60,000 bases of DNA from Cristatella mucedo (GCA_009760855.2 WPIO01000008.1:12478001-12538000), one strand, 5' to 3'; positions 40,473 to 51,698 are shown, counted from the stretch's first letter. Program-made: numbers and translations. Notes: generated from the sequence alone by a model not told the origin.

Positions 40473-40840
40473 TAGCGCCCTAAGAGAACTTAAAACTCTG
40501 TCTATGCGCTTTATGGTCTCATGGCGCTGCCGCAGGTTGGTGTATTATTAAGTTTCTGGTTTATTGAGGATTATGGTTTTATGAGTTTATGCTGTATTTG
40601 AGGGTGAGTTACGGCCGGCAGAGAAGGGGTAGTGGGAACGTGGGCACAAAAGAGAGCGTTCGTGGGCCGTCGCACTGCGAGCCCAAATACACAGTTGTTC
40701 TTGGAAACGAAGGTGTTTCCGTACCGTCGCTTGCTTGCTATAATGGCGTCAAACTACACGCTTTACGTACGCCGCAGGGCTCGAGCCCACAAAGCCGGTC
40801 GTTAAAGGCGAGCACGTCGCCCCTGAGCTAAACCTGTCAA
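40473..40840 (-). mobile_element. tRNA-like SINE with LINE tail, split by an insertion
   Basis: The tail part 'tatagcgccctaagagaacttaa...gcgcttta' (40473-40512) and head part 'cgctttacgtacgccgcagggctcgagccc' (from 40758) are separated by about 245 bp. CGCTTTA repeats at both edges (40506-40512, 40758-40764) look like a target duplication. The insert resembles 41780-41960 (gtttattg(a/c)gg..., ttatggttttat words). Confidence 0.55.
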
Positions 40841-41084
40841 CCGCGGGGGAGGGGGGGGGGTCAACAGACTAGCTTAATGCGACGATGCCTGTTTAGGCTG
40901 GCGGCCTGCACACGCCGGTCGCTTATGGCGTTGGTCACGTGACTCAAGAGCGTGGCTTGCGCCTCACTTTCAGCCCGTCCGTCTGCCTCTGTGCATGCCT
41001 TTTTTTCTTCCACGCTGGAGCGGCCAACTCGACCGCCGAGAGCACATCCTCTGCAACCGATGCGAGTCTTACTCAGCGGCTGCG

Positions 41085-41129
41085 TCTCGGAGCGAACGAG
41101 CGGCGGCTCGCCGCTCGTTCGCTCCGAGA
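41085..41129. repeat. perfect 21-bp inverted repeat with 3-nt loop
   Basis: 41085-41105 (tctcggagcgaacgagcggcg) is exactly complementary to 41109-41129, with loop gct: a near-continuous 45-bp palindrome in GC-rich DNA. Confidence 0.97.
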
Positions 41130-41509
41130 GATACGCATCCTCCCGTGCCCTCCCTGTGTGGGACTTTGACGATAACTTGTGTACACGGGCAAGCCGTCTA
41201 GCTGAAAAAAGGCTTGCAATCGGCAGCGGCCATTGGGCGACCTCGTTCTGGCTTGGTGCGGCTGCGCGAGCTTGCTCGTCGTATACCCCGCGGTTACTGC
41301 AGAGGTAGGTGCAGTAATGCTAGTGTTTTCCTATAGAGTAACGTTTACTCGTGCAGCCACAGTTTGATACATTATGGTCGCCGTAGGATTCGAGCCTTTC
41401 CCGTAATTCCCAGCATTCCCGGGGATCTGTCCATTAAACAAACACTTCAGTCGGATTTGTTCACTCAGCGCTGGCTCGCTGGTGCGAAAGCCTAGCCCAT
41501 TTGATCTTA

Positions 41510-41645
41510 GCCCAAGGGTAAAGGCGATCGCTTTTTACGACCTAGGTCGTGGGCTCTAGTACTGCAGTGAGCGATCCTGTCCTGTATTGCCCGATCCAAG
41601 CGGTGTCGATAGCCGTAAAGGCTCTTCTGTCGCTATTGTGACTTC
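41510..41645 (+). mobile_element. tRNA-derived SINE, plus strand
   Basis: 'cttagcccaagggtaaag', 'cgacctaggtcgtgggctctagtac', 'tgcccgatccaagcggtgtcgatagccg', 'taaaggctcttctgtcgcta'. The B box is degraded. Confidence 0.75.
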
Positions 41646-43529
41646 GTTCAAGTGACGGTCATGTTTACGGCGGTTGCTGGACTGTGATGGTGCTGTAGTG
41701 TTGCAAGTGTTTTCTTCCTTACGTAGATGCCGTAAGGTGCTTTGACTTTAAGTGTATTACTGCTGAGATTTGTGATTTTGAGATCACCGGGCGTCTGGTT
41801 TTATGGTTTATTGCGGGTTCAAGGTTTTATTGGCTTATGTGCTATATGGGATTATGGTCGAATGAGTTAATATTTTGACGATCACGAGTCACTGTCTGGA
41901 GAGGAGCAGGCAGGGGAAAACAAGACGGAAGGGAGAGCGGCTGTTTGGTGTAACGCTGCGAGCGCTGACGAACTTGCGCCAGCGTCGAAGCCCCTCTCGG
42001 TGTCTGCGCTTCGCCGTTCCTGTACCGACGCGTGCTTGTTGCAGCTTACAGCTATACAAAAATCAGGTCATCACTTCAGCTAACCTTTAACTGAAACCTA
42101 TTTGCTTTCGGAGATGGCTGGTCGTGCGCCACCGCCGGGGCCTTCAACTCCCGATGCAGACCTCCACAATTCCGGGTGCATGCATGGTGGGATGTACACT
42201 GGGAGACAGTTCATAAAAGCTGCAAGGGTGCACATCAGCTAAACAGCAAGAACTAAGCGATGCGTAGCGCTAAGTAACCGCAGCACTCTTGGCCCGCAAA
42301 GGGAACGTCGAGCTCACCGCACGGCCGCCAACATGCGGACTGCAAGAGCTCTGCGGCGTCTGTAGCGGTCGAGGCCGCAGAGCTCTCAGCAGTCGGGAGG
42401 AGTATTAAGCTAGCGCTCAGCGCTGTGAAGCCAAGTTGGAGGCTAGGGCGGAACAGCTCGCACTCTCGGCTCAGCTAGCAGTCCTCAGCAGATGGCGGGC
42501 AGCACATCCGGCGGCGGCCTAGCATGGCGCTCCGAGTGCACCGCTCAACCGTGACTGAAACAGCGAGCTCAATCGTAGATGCGCAGTGGGAATAGGCCAC
42601 CTTTTTTCCTCACGTTGGCTGACCGACGGCGTCGCGCCCGTTCTGAGATCGCTTTACTTTTCGCTGCGCTCAGTTTGGGTGGTCAGCCAATGCCGTACGA
42701 AGTAGCGAGGCCGCCGGTCGTCGCACTTTAGCGGAGGAAACTTCGAGCGACATTTCTTTAACTAGCCGCGTCGGAAGGGTCAGCAGCGCGGGGTACGTTA
42801 CTAATATTCAAACTATTCTTTAATCGAGCGACTCGGTTAGCTGCCCGTCGCACGTCATTCGTAATTGAGGACTGGACGAACAATGCGTCAATTGGCGCAG
42901 CGGATGCTCTAGGGCCTTAATATTTGCTCAAGAGATTGCGCGAGGTCTGGTTAGCAGCAGGCCGCTCCGGAACGATCCGGAACGAGCTATTGGTGGATTT
43001 ACATTAGCGTCTGACCCGGGCACGAGCGAGTCCTGAATAGGCCAGCGCTTGTGAGGTCGCGACATTTCTTCCCCTTTTATTTCCTCCCCTTGGCTTTGGT
43101 CGAATGAGAGCTATGACCGTCTAGGCTGCCTGGGGGTGGGTGAGTGAGGCTACGACTAGAATTCGCTGCTAATCATTAATGCAATGATACCGAATCTGCG
43201 CGGCGGCGGCGAGCTCTGAATTCACTCTCGAGCAGTTCTGCCTCGTCACTCAAAGCGTCAGCATCATTAGCTGCAGCTGCCGCGGCGACGCACGCACGCC
43301 TACGAGTGCATAACTTCGGGCCTAAAAAAGTGGTCCGTGTATACCTGACGAATGCAGGAGCCGAGCTGTTTAAAGACCAACGGATGCAATCGTGATAGAT
43401 CGCATTTAGCTCCACAACCCGAGCGAGTTATTGAGTGCACCGTCTGGGAATAAGCGACGACGTGCTCCGGCGTAACGTAACTTGCTGTAGGAAAATGATG
43501 ACCATTCGAAGCACGAGTTCTGGGTAGAT
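41646..43529. other. unassigned GC-rich sequence
   Basis: No gene recognised. It contains a segment related to the insert at 40513-40757, and an inverted repeat at 42339-42393. Confidence 0.45.
42339..42393. repeat. inverted repeat, 18-bp interrupted arms
   Basis: 'actgc-a-agagctctgcggc' (42339-42357) pairs with 'gccgcagagctct-ca-gcagt' (42374-42393) around a 16-nt loop. The inner 13 bp are perfect. Confidence 0.9.
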
Positions 43530-43925
<396 letters not shown>

Positions 43926-44780
43926 TCACTATTGTGACTCACTTGCACTTGCTCAGATTACTTCAGCAATTCGTAATTTTTTCAGCAATTTCAGCTGCGC
44001 CGTCCTGTGGTGACAAACTTAGCCGTCCGCAAAGTTCTACAGGTGCCCCAATATTTCAACCATTTCTCTGAGGGCGAGCTGCAGCGGCACCATAACGTGG
44101 CTTTTGGGTTGGATCCCCGCCCTCCAGCGGTCCAGAAAAAAGTGCGTTTACCTTACGCAGTGTAAACATTGATAGAGTCTCGTCATCGACTTTCTTAGAG
44201 GACTCGGGCTATTGAGGCAAGTTCTGGCACACGCAGATGGGCGGTAGGCGAAACGGCGATTACGCGCAACGCTTCGCAACCCGTAAAGTTTGGCTTGTAC
44301 GTCTCCTAATTCAAAGCGCCGACAGTACTCGCAAAGACGTTCCTTCGACAGCGCATTGACGGAGTGTTACAAAGTGGATATAGCGGCTTACGCATCCGGA
44401 CAGAACTAAGCCGGAAATACAGCACTCGTGACGGTGCTAGTCTCAGCCAATAAGCGACGAATACCGGCGAAGCTCTGAGAACCTCGGAGTCGCGGCAAAA
44501 GACTCACCAGTGCAGCGCCGATGCAGGCAGCTCTGCTGAAAAAAAAGGAGTAGGGCGGTAACGAGGAGCGCCCTAAGATAGCAGCGCAATGGCGGCCGTA
44601 ACGTGCGACAGCTCTCGTAGGGCTCTCGGTGGCCTGAAGAGCTGAACTCTGAACTGAACTGAACTGAACGCAACTGAAGCGCAACTCAGGTAAACTGTCA
44701 AGGCCAACTGCAAGAGCCTCAGTGGTTTTCCTCAGTGGATCTTGTGCGCCCGGGTAGGGACTACACAGATGGCGCCCCCT
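43926..44780. other. unassigned sequence
   Basis: No recognisable coding exon or element. Confidence 0.45.
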
Positions 44781-44945
44781 CCCCCTCTCCAGTATTAGAC
44801 GCTCATTGCGGTGCCCCTCTGATCCAGCGCCCCCACTCCCCCTCTCCAGTATTAGACGCTCATTGCGACGTCCCTCTGATCCAGCGCCCTCACTCGCTCT
44901 CCAGTATTAGACGCTCAGTGCGGCGCCCCTCTGATCCGGCGCCCC
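44781..44945. repeat. ~56-bp tandem repeat, 3 units
   Basis: ccagtattagacgctca recurs at 44789, 44846 and 44901; each copy is followed by 'cccctctgatccagcgccc'-like sequence. A 144-codon plus frame (44735-45169) runs through it with repeated 'VLDAHC..PLIQRPHS', but shows no other coding sign. Confidence 0.9.
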
Positions 44946-45164
44946 CACTACCCGATCCAGCGCCCGGGGACGTATGCCCCCTTCGGTACGCCGCTTCCCT
45001 GTCTAATGCACGGCTTCGGCTTTTGCGAAGCCTTGGCGAAAGATTGTCGCATAGTTGGTTCCTAGCAGTTATAAGTCCTTCGTGTGCATATGCCTGCTTA
45101 TGCTGCGGCAGGCTTCTTGCGGGTTTTATCACCGATCGTTTGGTATTGCTTTCTACACAGCAAA

Positions 45165-45375
45165 GGTAAAATGCCTAGAAAAAGATTGAGTTCTCTGAAG
45201 GCGCTATGCAAATAATTTAAAATTAATAATATTATCATAATTCAGGAATCACAAATAATGCATATCAATCATAATTGAGCTTCCTGTGCAGCAAATGTAA
45301 AGTGCCTAGAAAGAGATTGAGTTCTCCAAAGGCGCTATATCAAATGTATCATTATGATTATTATTATTATAATCT
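45165..45375 (+). mobile_element. two LINE A tails in tandem
   Basis: Two copies of the 3' stem-loop ('gtgcctagaaagagattgagttctc...ggcgctat') at about 45170-45212 and 45300-45342, each followed by AT-rich microsatellite tails. Confidence 0.8.
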
Positions 45376-46969
45376 TGCTGACTTGGCGAACCGCTGTTTC
45401 AGTAGCTAATTCCCACAGTGCTCAGGTAAACGCGCTCGCTGTTTCGCTCGTGGTCTGGCAGGTGCACTTTAAGCTGCACCGCACTAAGCCGCCATCGGAT
45501 GCGTTACCCGCTTTCTGCTGAGGACTGCTAGCTAAGCCGAGAGCGTCGGGTATTTTTCGCGCTTGCCTCTGATGCACTTCGTTCGTGGGGAAGGGTTGCT
45601 CCTCGCGCATGCGCCACGCTAAATGAAGGAGATCCGGTCGGTGGCGGATCGACGTTCACCAGCGCCGCTGAGGCGCGCGCAGCACCGCTGCAGACTCTTT
45701 CCATTCGGCTGTCTCGTGATAACCAGGCCGCATTATGATGCCGGCAGCAGAAGGGAGGCCAAGCCTGGCCTTGACCCGGAACGACGATTCTATTTACCCT
45801 CGTCTGCCCGGTCTCGAATGCGATGCAGCAAGCAGTGTCGCCAGGCGGTCGCGAGAGCGAAAAGGTCAAATTCCGAGCGAGCTGCGCGGCGCGCGAGTTC
45901 GAGTTGTTGTTGTCGCGGCCAGTTTGGGCTGCAGAGCTAGACGACCGATTAAACGAGACACCTGCCGCCGCCGCCGCCGTCCAGCGCGAGCGCGCGCGCT
46001 GAATTGCGAGAGTCCGGTTAAGGGGCCCGCCGCACAAACAGGTCGTCTGACTTGAATGCGTGCTTGCTGCGGGGCTCGTAGCCGCGCCCTGACCGCAGCC
46101 GCCGCCGCCGAGACGCTGTCGATAAGCCGCCGCCGCCGCTCACCGACGGAAGCTCTGGATGCGACGGCGACGCCGAGAACTCGAAGTAATGACCCTCGAA
46201 CCAAGCCGGCGCCACTAGGCGGCAACGGCGGCTCCCGGTAAGCGGTCGCTCGGTTCACGGAGCGCAGCGCAGCAGCAGCAGCAGCGCGCGGAGCAGGGCA
46301 GCAGCGAGTGGCGAAGCGCAGCCGCGACCTGCGCATCTCGCGGAGCGCTTCCGCTGCCACAGAGCGCCGACGAGCGACGCCACTGGCGTTTAGCGGAAGC
46401 GCTCTGCCTCTGCTGGAGGCGCAGTGCGAGCGCGCCGGCGGCAAAGCGGACGCTTGCAGCACCGTCCATCTTAGCCAAGAGTTAAACTGGGTTTGGTTGT
46501 GCCCCAGCGGAAGACATTAGGGCATGAGAGGCTACAAAAGAAAACTAACAAGAGAACTGACAAGAGAACTAAGCGTCGGTGGCTAAGGGACGGTGTCCTC
46601 AAGTTATGAGTACCGCGCGGTTCGGCTGTTTTTTATCCTTTCTATCTGTACTCGCTCACCGGCCGGTGGCAAAGACAAACACCATCTTGGCTTTGATTCA
46701 ACGCCGTCGACACTGACCTCTAACTTCGACCTCACTGCTAAGCCATGCCCAGCATCTTCCTCACTCAACTCTCCGCTGAAGCCTGCATCGACGACCTTCG
46801 CACCTATAAGGCCAACAACTTCCCTAGGCTACTAACCTAATAGTTATAGTAAGCAAGACCAGCGAAGCCCTCAAGCTGCAGGACCTTTAACCTTTAAGAT
46901 TGGTTCGTCTGGCGTCGCTCTATTGACGTCTGCTCACAATCCGTTGCTCGAAATTCCAATACGACTTAT
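45376..46969. other. CpG-dense GC-rich region
   Basis: 45600-46460 is rich in CpG and in CGCCGC and CAGCAG runs. All six frames have long open stretches (up to 198 codons, minus), as expected of GC-rich DNA; none shows a family motif. It could be a CpG island or a 5'UTR. A 13-bp perfect inverted repeat lies at 46343-46404. Confidence 0.5.
46343..46404. repeat. 13-bp perfect inverted repeat, 36-nt loop
   Basis: GAGCGCTTCCGCT (46343-46355) is complementary to AGCGGAAGCGCTC (46392-46404). Confidence 0.9.
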
Positions 46970-47860
46970 CATCAGATGAGCACGTGTACTCATCTGTCGA
47001 GTCGGCCTAATTTCAGCTAAGGAACCTCGCCAAAATCGGGGCTCGCGTAGACAAGAGTATGACAGCCAAACTGGTTCAGCCACTTACGACATCGCGCCTA
47101 GATTACTGCAACTCTCTTTATTTACAAGTCACAGCCGATGCCCTAAATCGGCCAACAACTGGTGAAAACACAGCAGCTCGTCTAGACTGTCGGCCTAGTG
47201 GCCTCCATTGTCTGAGCTTCGCTGGCTCCCTATCAATCATCGATGATGGTTCAAACTCCTCTGGCTGGCTTAAAAGTCACGTGCCCTCACTCGCTTGCAG
47301 CCTGCAGCCTCGGTATCCTATCCGGCTTTTCCGGTCACGTGCTCTCGAACTGCCCGCTCCTCCTCCGCATCCGGTAGTCTAGTCGTCCCTCAATCCCTCG
47401 CACTGAATTGAGGTTTTTCGATGTTCGGGCTTTTCGTTTGTACGCACCGAAAGTCTCTTTCGGCTTCGGTCACAGCCTGCAATGACTTTGCAACCTTATG
47501 GTCTCAGCTAAGGACTCGTCTATTTAACCAAGGTTTCTTCGCCGAATAGTGAACTTGCCATTATTGTTCCTGCGTGCTTTGCGTGCGTAGCTGTGCGCGA
47601 TTAAGTGCAAGCTACGAGGTCAGAGGTCCCATAAACCAGCCGCCTGCTCCCCCGAAACGGCCGTTTCGTACGGTTTCGCACGCTCGCTGCTGATGCACGA
47701 TACTTGCGCATGCTTTCACACGCTTATTTATGTAGGCGTAGTACCTACCGCGAAAGCCACCGAACTCCAAGTTAGGGATTTTTTCGCTGCGAATCGCAAT
47801 GACCCGGGTTAGAGATTAGGTTCTCTTTGGGAGCTATGCCGAAGACGTGTTACAATTATA
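46970..47860 (+). mobile_element. LINE C, post-RT segment and tail
   Basis: A plus frame reads 'MTAKLVQPLTTSRLDYCNSL' then degraded 'ENTAARL...HCLSFAGS'. The 3' end has 'gttagagattaggttctctttgggagctat', the LINE stem-loop in a third variant. The frame is broken after about 47390. Confidence 0.7.
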
Positions 47861-49778
47861 ATTAGTCTGCAGACGCGAGTTACCAAGCCCTGCGAGCCCT
47901 GCGGCTACTCTTCTACAGCAACGACAAGGTGGAAAGTGGATCTTTTAGATAAATATTGAAAATTACACGGACGCACATTTACACTTATCGACTGATCGAC
48001 GCGCGAAGAGTTCGTCTAGCATTGTAACGAAATCTGGAGGACGATCCGACGGACGACGGACGCCGACAGTTCGTTCCTTGTGAGACTTATCTCTAACCAG
48101 CGTAGAATTCCGTCCAACTTGTGCAAAGAGAAGCGCTGTCGACAGCCTGGTGCGAATGCTCTCTACGCGATTGCTCGAGTTTGTTTCGCAGACAAACCAA
48201 ACGAGCACTTCCGGTGCGCGTGCGGTTATTGTCTGCGGTGGCAAGCGTCGTCCAGCGACCGTGCGTTGGCATTGCCGCTCACATAGCCAACGAACGGCAG
48301 AAAAAGCGAGCGGAAGAATCCCGTCCAGAGGCGGCGCTCATTGGTTACTCGACTATGCTGTTTCCGGCTATCGTTGAATTTTTAGGTGCTGCAGCTTCAC
48401 GTTTAGATCTCTTTCTGGGCCCTAGGTTTTTCTGTTCCACTTCGCTGAAGAAATTAGGCTAATAGTAGACTAAGTTATAGGCTATCTTGCCGTCACGCGC
48501 TCTCTTTGGCGAAGAACCGACACTATGCACTGCGGTTTGGATGAAGACGCGTCTACCCACCAAGCGGATTCTGTGAATTTTAACGTTTAGCTTAATGTCT
48601 TCCCTAGGAAGCCGTAACTGAGGAAGGAAAATTCGTGAAGCACCTCATTTGCGTCATCCGCCGATAGTCTACGGGCGCTGTCGCGTCAACGCTGGTGGCT
48701 AATCGCCGACACGTCTGCGAAATCGCAGCGTCTGCGACTGGCGTCCGACCCGAAGACGCCGGTCGAGCTCGCAGTGCGCACGCGAACGCAGCGGCTATCG
48801 GAGCGGCGGCGCGCCGGAGATCTGCTGGCAGCGAAAAAGCGGCGCCAACAGCGGGCTCGTGCGACTCCGCCGAAAGACGCCAGCTCACGCATGGGGGACC
48901 ACGGACACGCTTCAGGGGGAACGTGGAATACAAAAAGCCGTTGTTACAACGAGCATGCTATCCGGCTCCGCTCTGGCCTTGGGCACTCGTCGTCTTGCGT
49001 GCGTGGCCGCATCGCCGGAGCAGGCCTGCACCCATCCAGATGCATAACTCGGCTAGACCGACAGCGTCCAACACCACGGCTCAGTCGGCCAGCTTCCGTT
49101 CCCCGAGAGCCCCAGTGACCTCTTGTCCCCGCAAATCCGGCCACGCCCATAGGTCAGATCCGGGCCTAGCTGGTGACCCTTATCTCACTCATTACAGCCG
49201 TAACGTCCCAGCCGACCGAACCTAGCCTGCGTACAATCTACTAGTGCTAAAGCGACGTCGCGTCGTCGCCGTTGAGCGACACAGTTCTGAACGTCTGAGC
49301 GTGTCGCTAATTCGCCGGCTTCTTCTCCGCAAGCGCGCCGATGCGCGACAGTCCCGGAACGGTGACAAACGCACGCCGCCGTTCGAAGCCTGCGCCGCGA
49401 TCCACGCGCTATTCCCCAAGCGTCAGCCAGTGCGGCGTGTTTACGCGACGCGCGATTGGCTCTGCGGATTGCCCAGTCAACTGCACGAGCGCCAGACGCC
49501 GACGTCGATTCACTTTTACCCGCTCGCTCGTTTTAGTCTCGTCCAGGTGGCGTAGAACGACCGCGGCCGCCGCCGCTTCGCTTCCGTTTCGCCGTTCGGT
49601 CGGTCGACGGAGCTCACCGCTCGGCGCTGACCGCTTAGCCGCTCCTGCCTCCCGCTCGAACCCGCCGCCAAGGGCAGCGGCAGACGACGCGGCGGCGGCG
49701 TCTTCCTCGCAGTCGGAGCCGTGCGGCAGACGAGCGAGGTCAGAGCGCGCGCGGTGGGCGCGTCGAATACGACGGGCG
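47861..49778. other. GC-rich sequence upstream of the GPCR
   Basis: It probably contains the promoter and 5'UTR of the receptor gene, but I see no TATA box or clear upstream exon. The open frame extends 146 codons upstream of the chosen start, with Arg/Ser/Pro composition typical of translated GC-rich 5'UTR. Confidence 0.45.
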
Positions 49779-50825
49779 ATGGAAGCCGACACCGGCTACA
49801 AGGCGCTGCTGGTCGGCGGGCTGGCGCTATCGGCTTTCGCCGTGGCGGTCGACGCTGTGACCGCCGTGGCTCTGAGCGTCAGCAAGATGTCTCGCTGGCC
49901 GGTCAAGGCTGCGCTCTGCAGCCTGCTCGCGTCCGACCTGCTGCTGGCCTGCGCCACGCTGGCGCTCTCATCTCTGCAGTTCTCGAGTCTCGGGGCGCCG
50001 CCGCCCGCCGCCGCCGAGGACCTGGCGATGCGCAGGCGCGCCACCTGCTTCTCGATCGCCGCGCAGTGGCTCTGGGACGCGGCGAGCACGGCCAACCTGC
50101 TCACGCTGCTCGCCATGGCCGTCGAGCACTTCGTCGGCGTCCGCTGGCCGCTGCACTACGCCAGCTGCCTGCGGCGGTCGCGCGTGCTAGCCGCCGCCGC
50201 CGTCGTCTGGTGCGTCAGCCTCGCCCTTGGCTTCGCTCAGGCCGCCTTCGTCGCGGCGTCGTACCACGAGGTCATGGACCAGTGGCCGTCCAAGGGGACG
50301 ACGCGCTTCTGCTACCAGGTCGTCGTCTACGCGACGGTGCTGCGCAACGGCACGAGCAAGTACGACCTGGGGCAGGCGACGCACGACCGCTGGCTGCGCG
50401 GCGTGGGCCTGGGCGTCGTGCTGGTCGTGCTCGTCGCCATCGCCACCATCTACGCTTACATTTTCTGGGTGGTGCGGCAGCTGCTGAGCATGAGCGACCG
50501 AAAGCAGGGCTCGGTCGCGGCGGGCCGGAGGCGCATCGTCGTGACCACGTTCATACTGACGGGGACCTTCTGTCTGTGCTACCTACCGTACTTCTTCGCC
50601 AGCGTCGTCTTGCTTATAGCGCCCGCCGCGGCGGACGGCGGCGACGCAACGGCGGCCGCCAGCAATGGCTACGGCGCGAAGCAGACGCTGGGCCTCGCGC
50701 TGAATCTCGCCGTGTTTTTGACCTCCCTGACGGATCCTTTCATCTACATAAGGCGGATCAAGGAAGTACGCAGAGGCTTCAAGCGTAGCCTGGGCCGCAG
50801 CCCCTGTCGCCGCTCGCTGCACTGA
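49779..50825 (+). CDS. class A (rhodopsin-like) GPCR, intronless orphan
   Basis: A 348-aa plasma-membrane receptor with seven hydrophobic segments at roughly 8-34, 44-65, 92-115, 137-158, 208-233, 252-280 and 301-323. Class A landmarks: Asp53 in TM2 (LLASDLL), E-H-F (116-118) in place of D-R-Y followed by VGVRWPLHYA, Trp144 in TM4, CYLP (267-270) for CWxP, and DPFIY (319-323) for NPxxY, then a basic RRIKEVRRGFKR tail. TM1 lacks the usual Asn. N190-G-T in extracellular loop 2 is a glycosylation sequon. The start was placed at MEADTGYK because the upstream frame is low-complexity and this Met directly precedes TM1. Ligand and subfamily are unknown. The gene is uninterrupted and very GC-rich. 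Confidence 0.9.
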   Translation: MEADTGYKALLVGGLALSAFAVAVDAVTAVALSVSKMSRWPVKAALCSLLASDLLLACATLALSSLQFSSLGAPPPAAAEDLAMRRRATCFSIAAQWLWDAASTANLLTLLAMAVEHFVGVRWPLHYASCLRRSRVLAAAAVVWCVSLALGFAQAAFVAASYHEVMDQWPSKGTTRFCYQVVVYATVLRNGTSKYDLGQATHDRWLRGVGLGVVLVVLVAIATIYAYIFWVVRQLLSMSDRKQGSVAAGRRRIVVTTFILTGTFCLCYLPYFFASVVLLIAPAAADGGDATAAASNGYGAKQTLGLALNLAVFLTSLTDPFIYIRRIKEVRRGFKRSLGRSPCRRSLH

Positions 50826-51623
50826 CCCGGAAGCGGGTCTCTGCCGAACCGCCGCCCGCTAGTTTCCTGTGCAGGCGGCGGCGGCGACGGCCGAGCGGTG
50901 CGGCCTCTCCGGCTGCGTCGGGAGGCGCGCGCACGAGTGCGTCAAGCAGAGCCGGTCTCGTTGGCGACGTTCTGCGGCTGGCTGCCTGCACCCGCCCACT
51001 TCGCGGTCGCTTCGCGCGACGCCTCGACGGTTCTTGGCGACCGGAGCAGCGCTTCAATCAACGGCTGTGCCGAAGTTTTGGGCGAACCTCTCGCACCTGG
51101 ATCGGCGGCGGCGGCTGCTGCTGGCCGCCGATTTGTGAAGACACTCGGGCGCGAGACAGCTCGTTTGCCTCGGGCAGGCGACAGCTTCGTGCTAGTCCTC
51201 CGAATGGCGAGGACCAGTCGGAGGACTCTGCGAGAGGTCGGAGAGCGAAACCGGAAGTGAGCGAGAGCGGTAGCTACGCTGCTACGTAGCTACCGTAGCT
51301 ACGAGTCTGCAGCAACCGCGAAACTCGCGCGCGGCGCCAGGGTTTCGCCGAGCAGCGCGAGAGCCCTGCGCCAGCGAGCGAGCAAGACGTGTGCTGTGCA
51401 AGCGAGGCAATTGCGATAGCGGGAGCTAGGAAAGAGAGAGAGGGGCGAGAGGGGGAGAGCTACGCCGGCAGCTACGGTCGCAGCCAGCGGACGTGCACTG
51501 GTTCCTCTATTGCTTTAGCAGCCGCAGCTGCCAGCCGCGCCACGGCCTCGGCAGGCTCGCGCGCGAGCAGTCCCGCAGCCCATTTGTATGGCAAATAGAT
51601 TCTGAGCTCGCTCAAGCCAATCA
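50826..51623. other. GC-rich sequence 3' of the GPCR
   Basis: No domain resemblance in any frame. It contains a 10-bp perfect inverted repeat (GGTAGCTACG 51269-51278 / 51285-51294) with a further half copy to 51303. Confidence 0.5.
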
Positions 51624-51698
51624 TGATCAATGATCAATGTTGATCAATGATCAATGTTGATCAATGATCAATGTTGATCGATGATCAATGATCAATGT
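51624..51698. repeat. 17-bp tandem repeat of TGATCA words, 4 units
   Basis: tgatcaatgatcaatgt is repeated perfectly three times (51624, 51641, 51658), then tgatcga, then a fourth unit (51682-51698). Each unit holds the palindromic hexamer TGATCA twice, or in overlapping form. Confidence 0.95.

Noticed and set aside
42880-42930. tRNA A-box-like 'ttggcgcagcgga'
   Set aside because: No B box or acceptor stem within tRNA distance.
45866-46462. 198-codon minus frame in the CpG-dense block
   Set aside because: Poly-Ala/Arg composition, long frames on both strands, no family motif and no splice partners.
49341-49778. 146-codon upstream extension of the GPCR frame
   Set aside because: Arg/Ser/Pro-rich, low complexity, no signal peptide or helix. 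The Met at 49779 directly precedes TM1, and GC-rich DNA is open in all frames here.
49721-50788. 355-codon overlapping plus-strand frame within the GPCR
   Set aside because: Alternative-frame shadow of a GC-rich gene; Arg/Gly/Ala composition with no domain.
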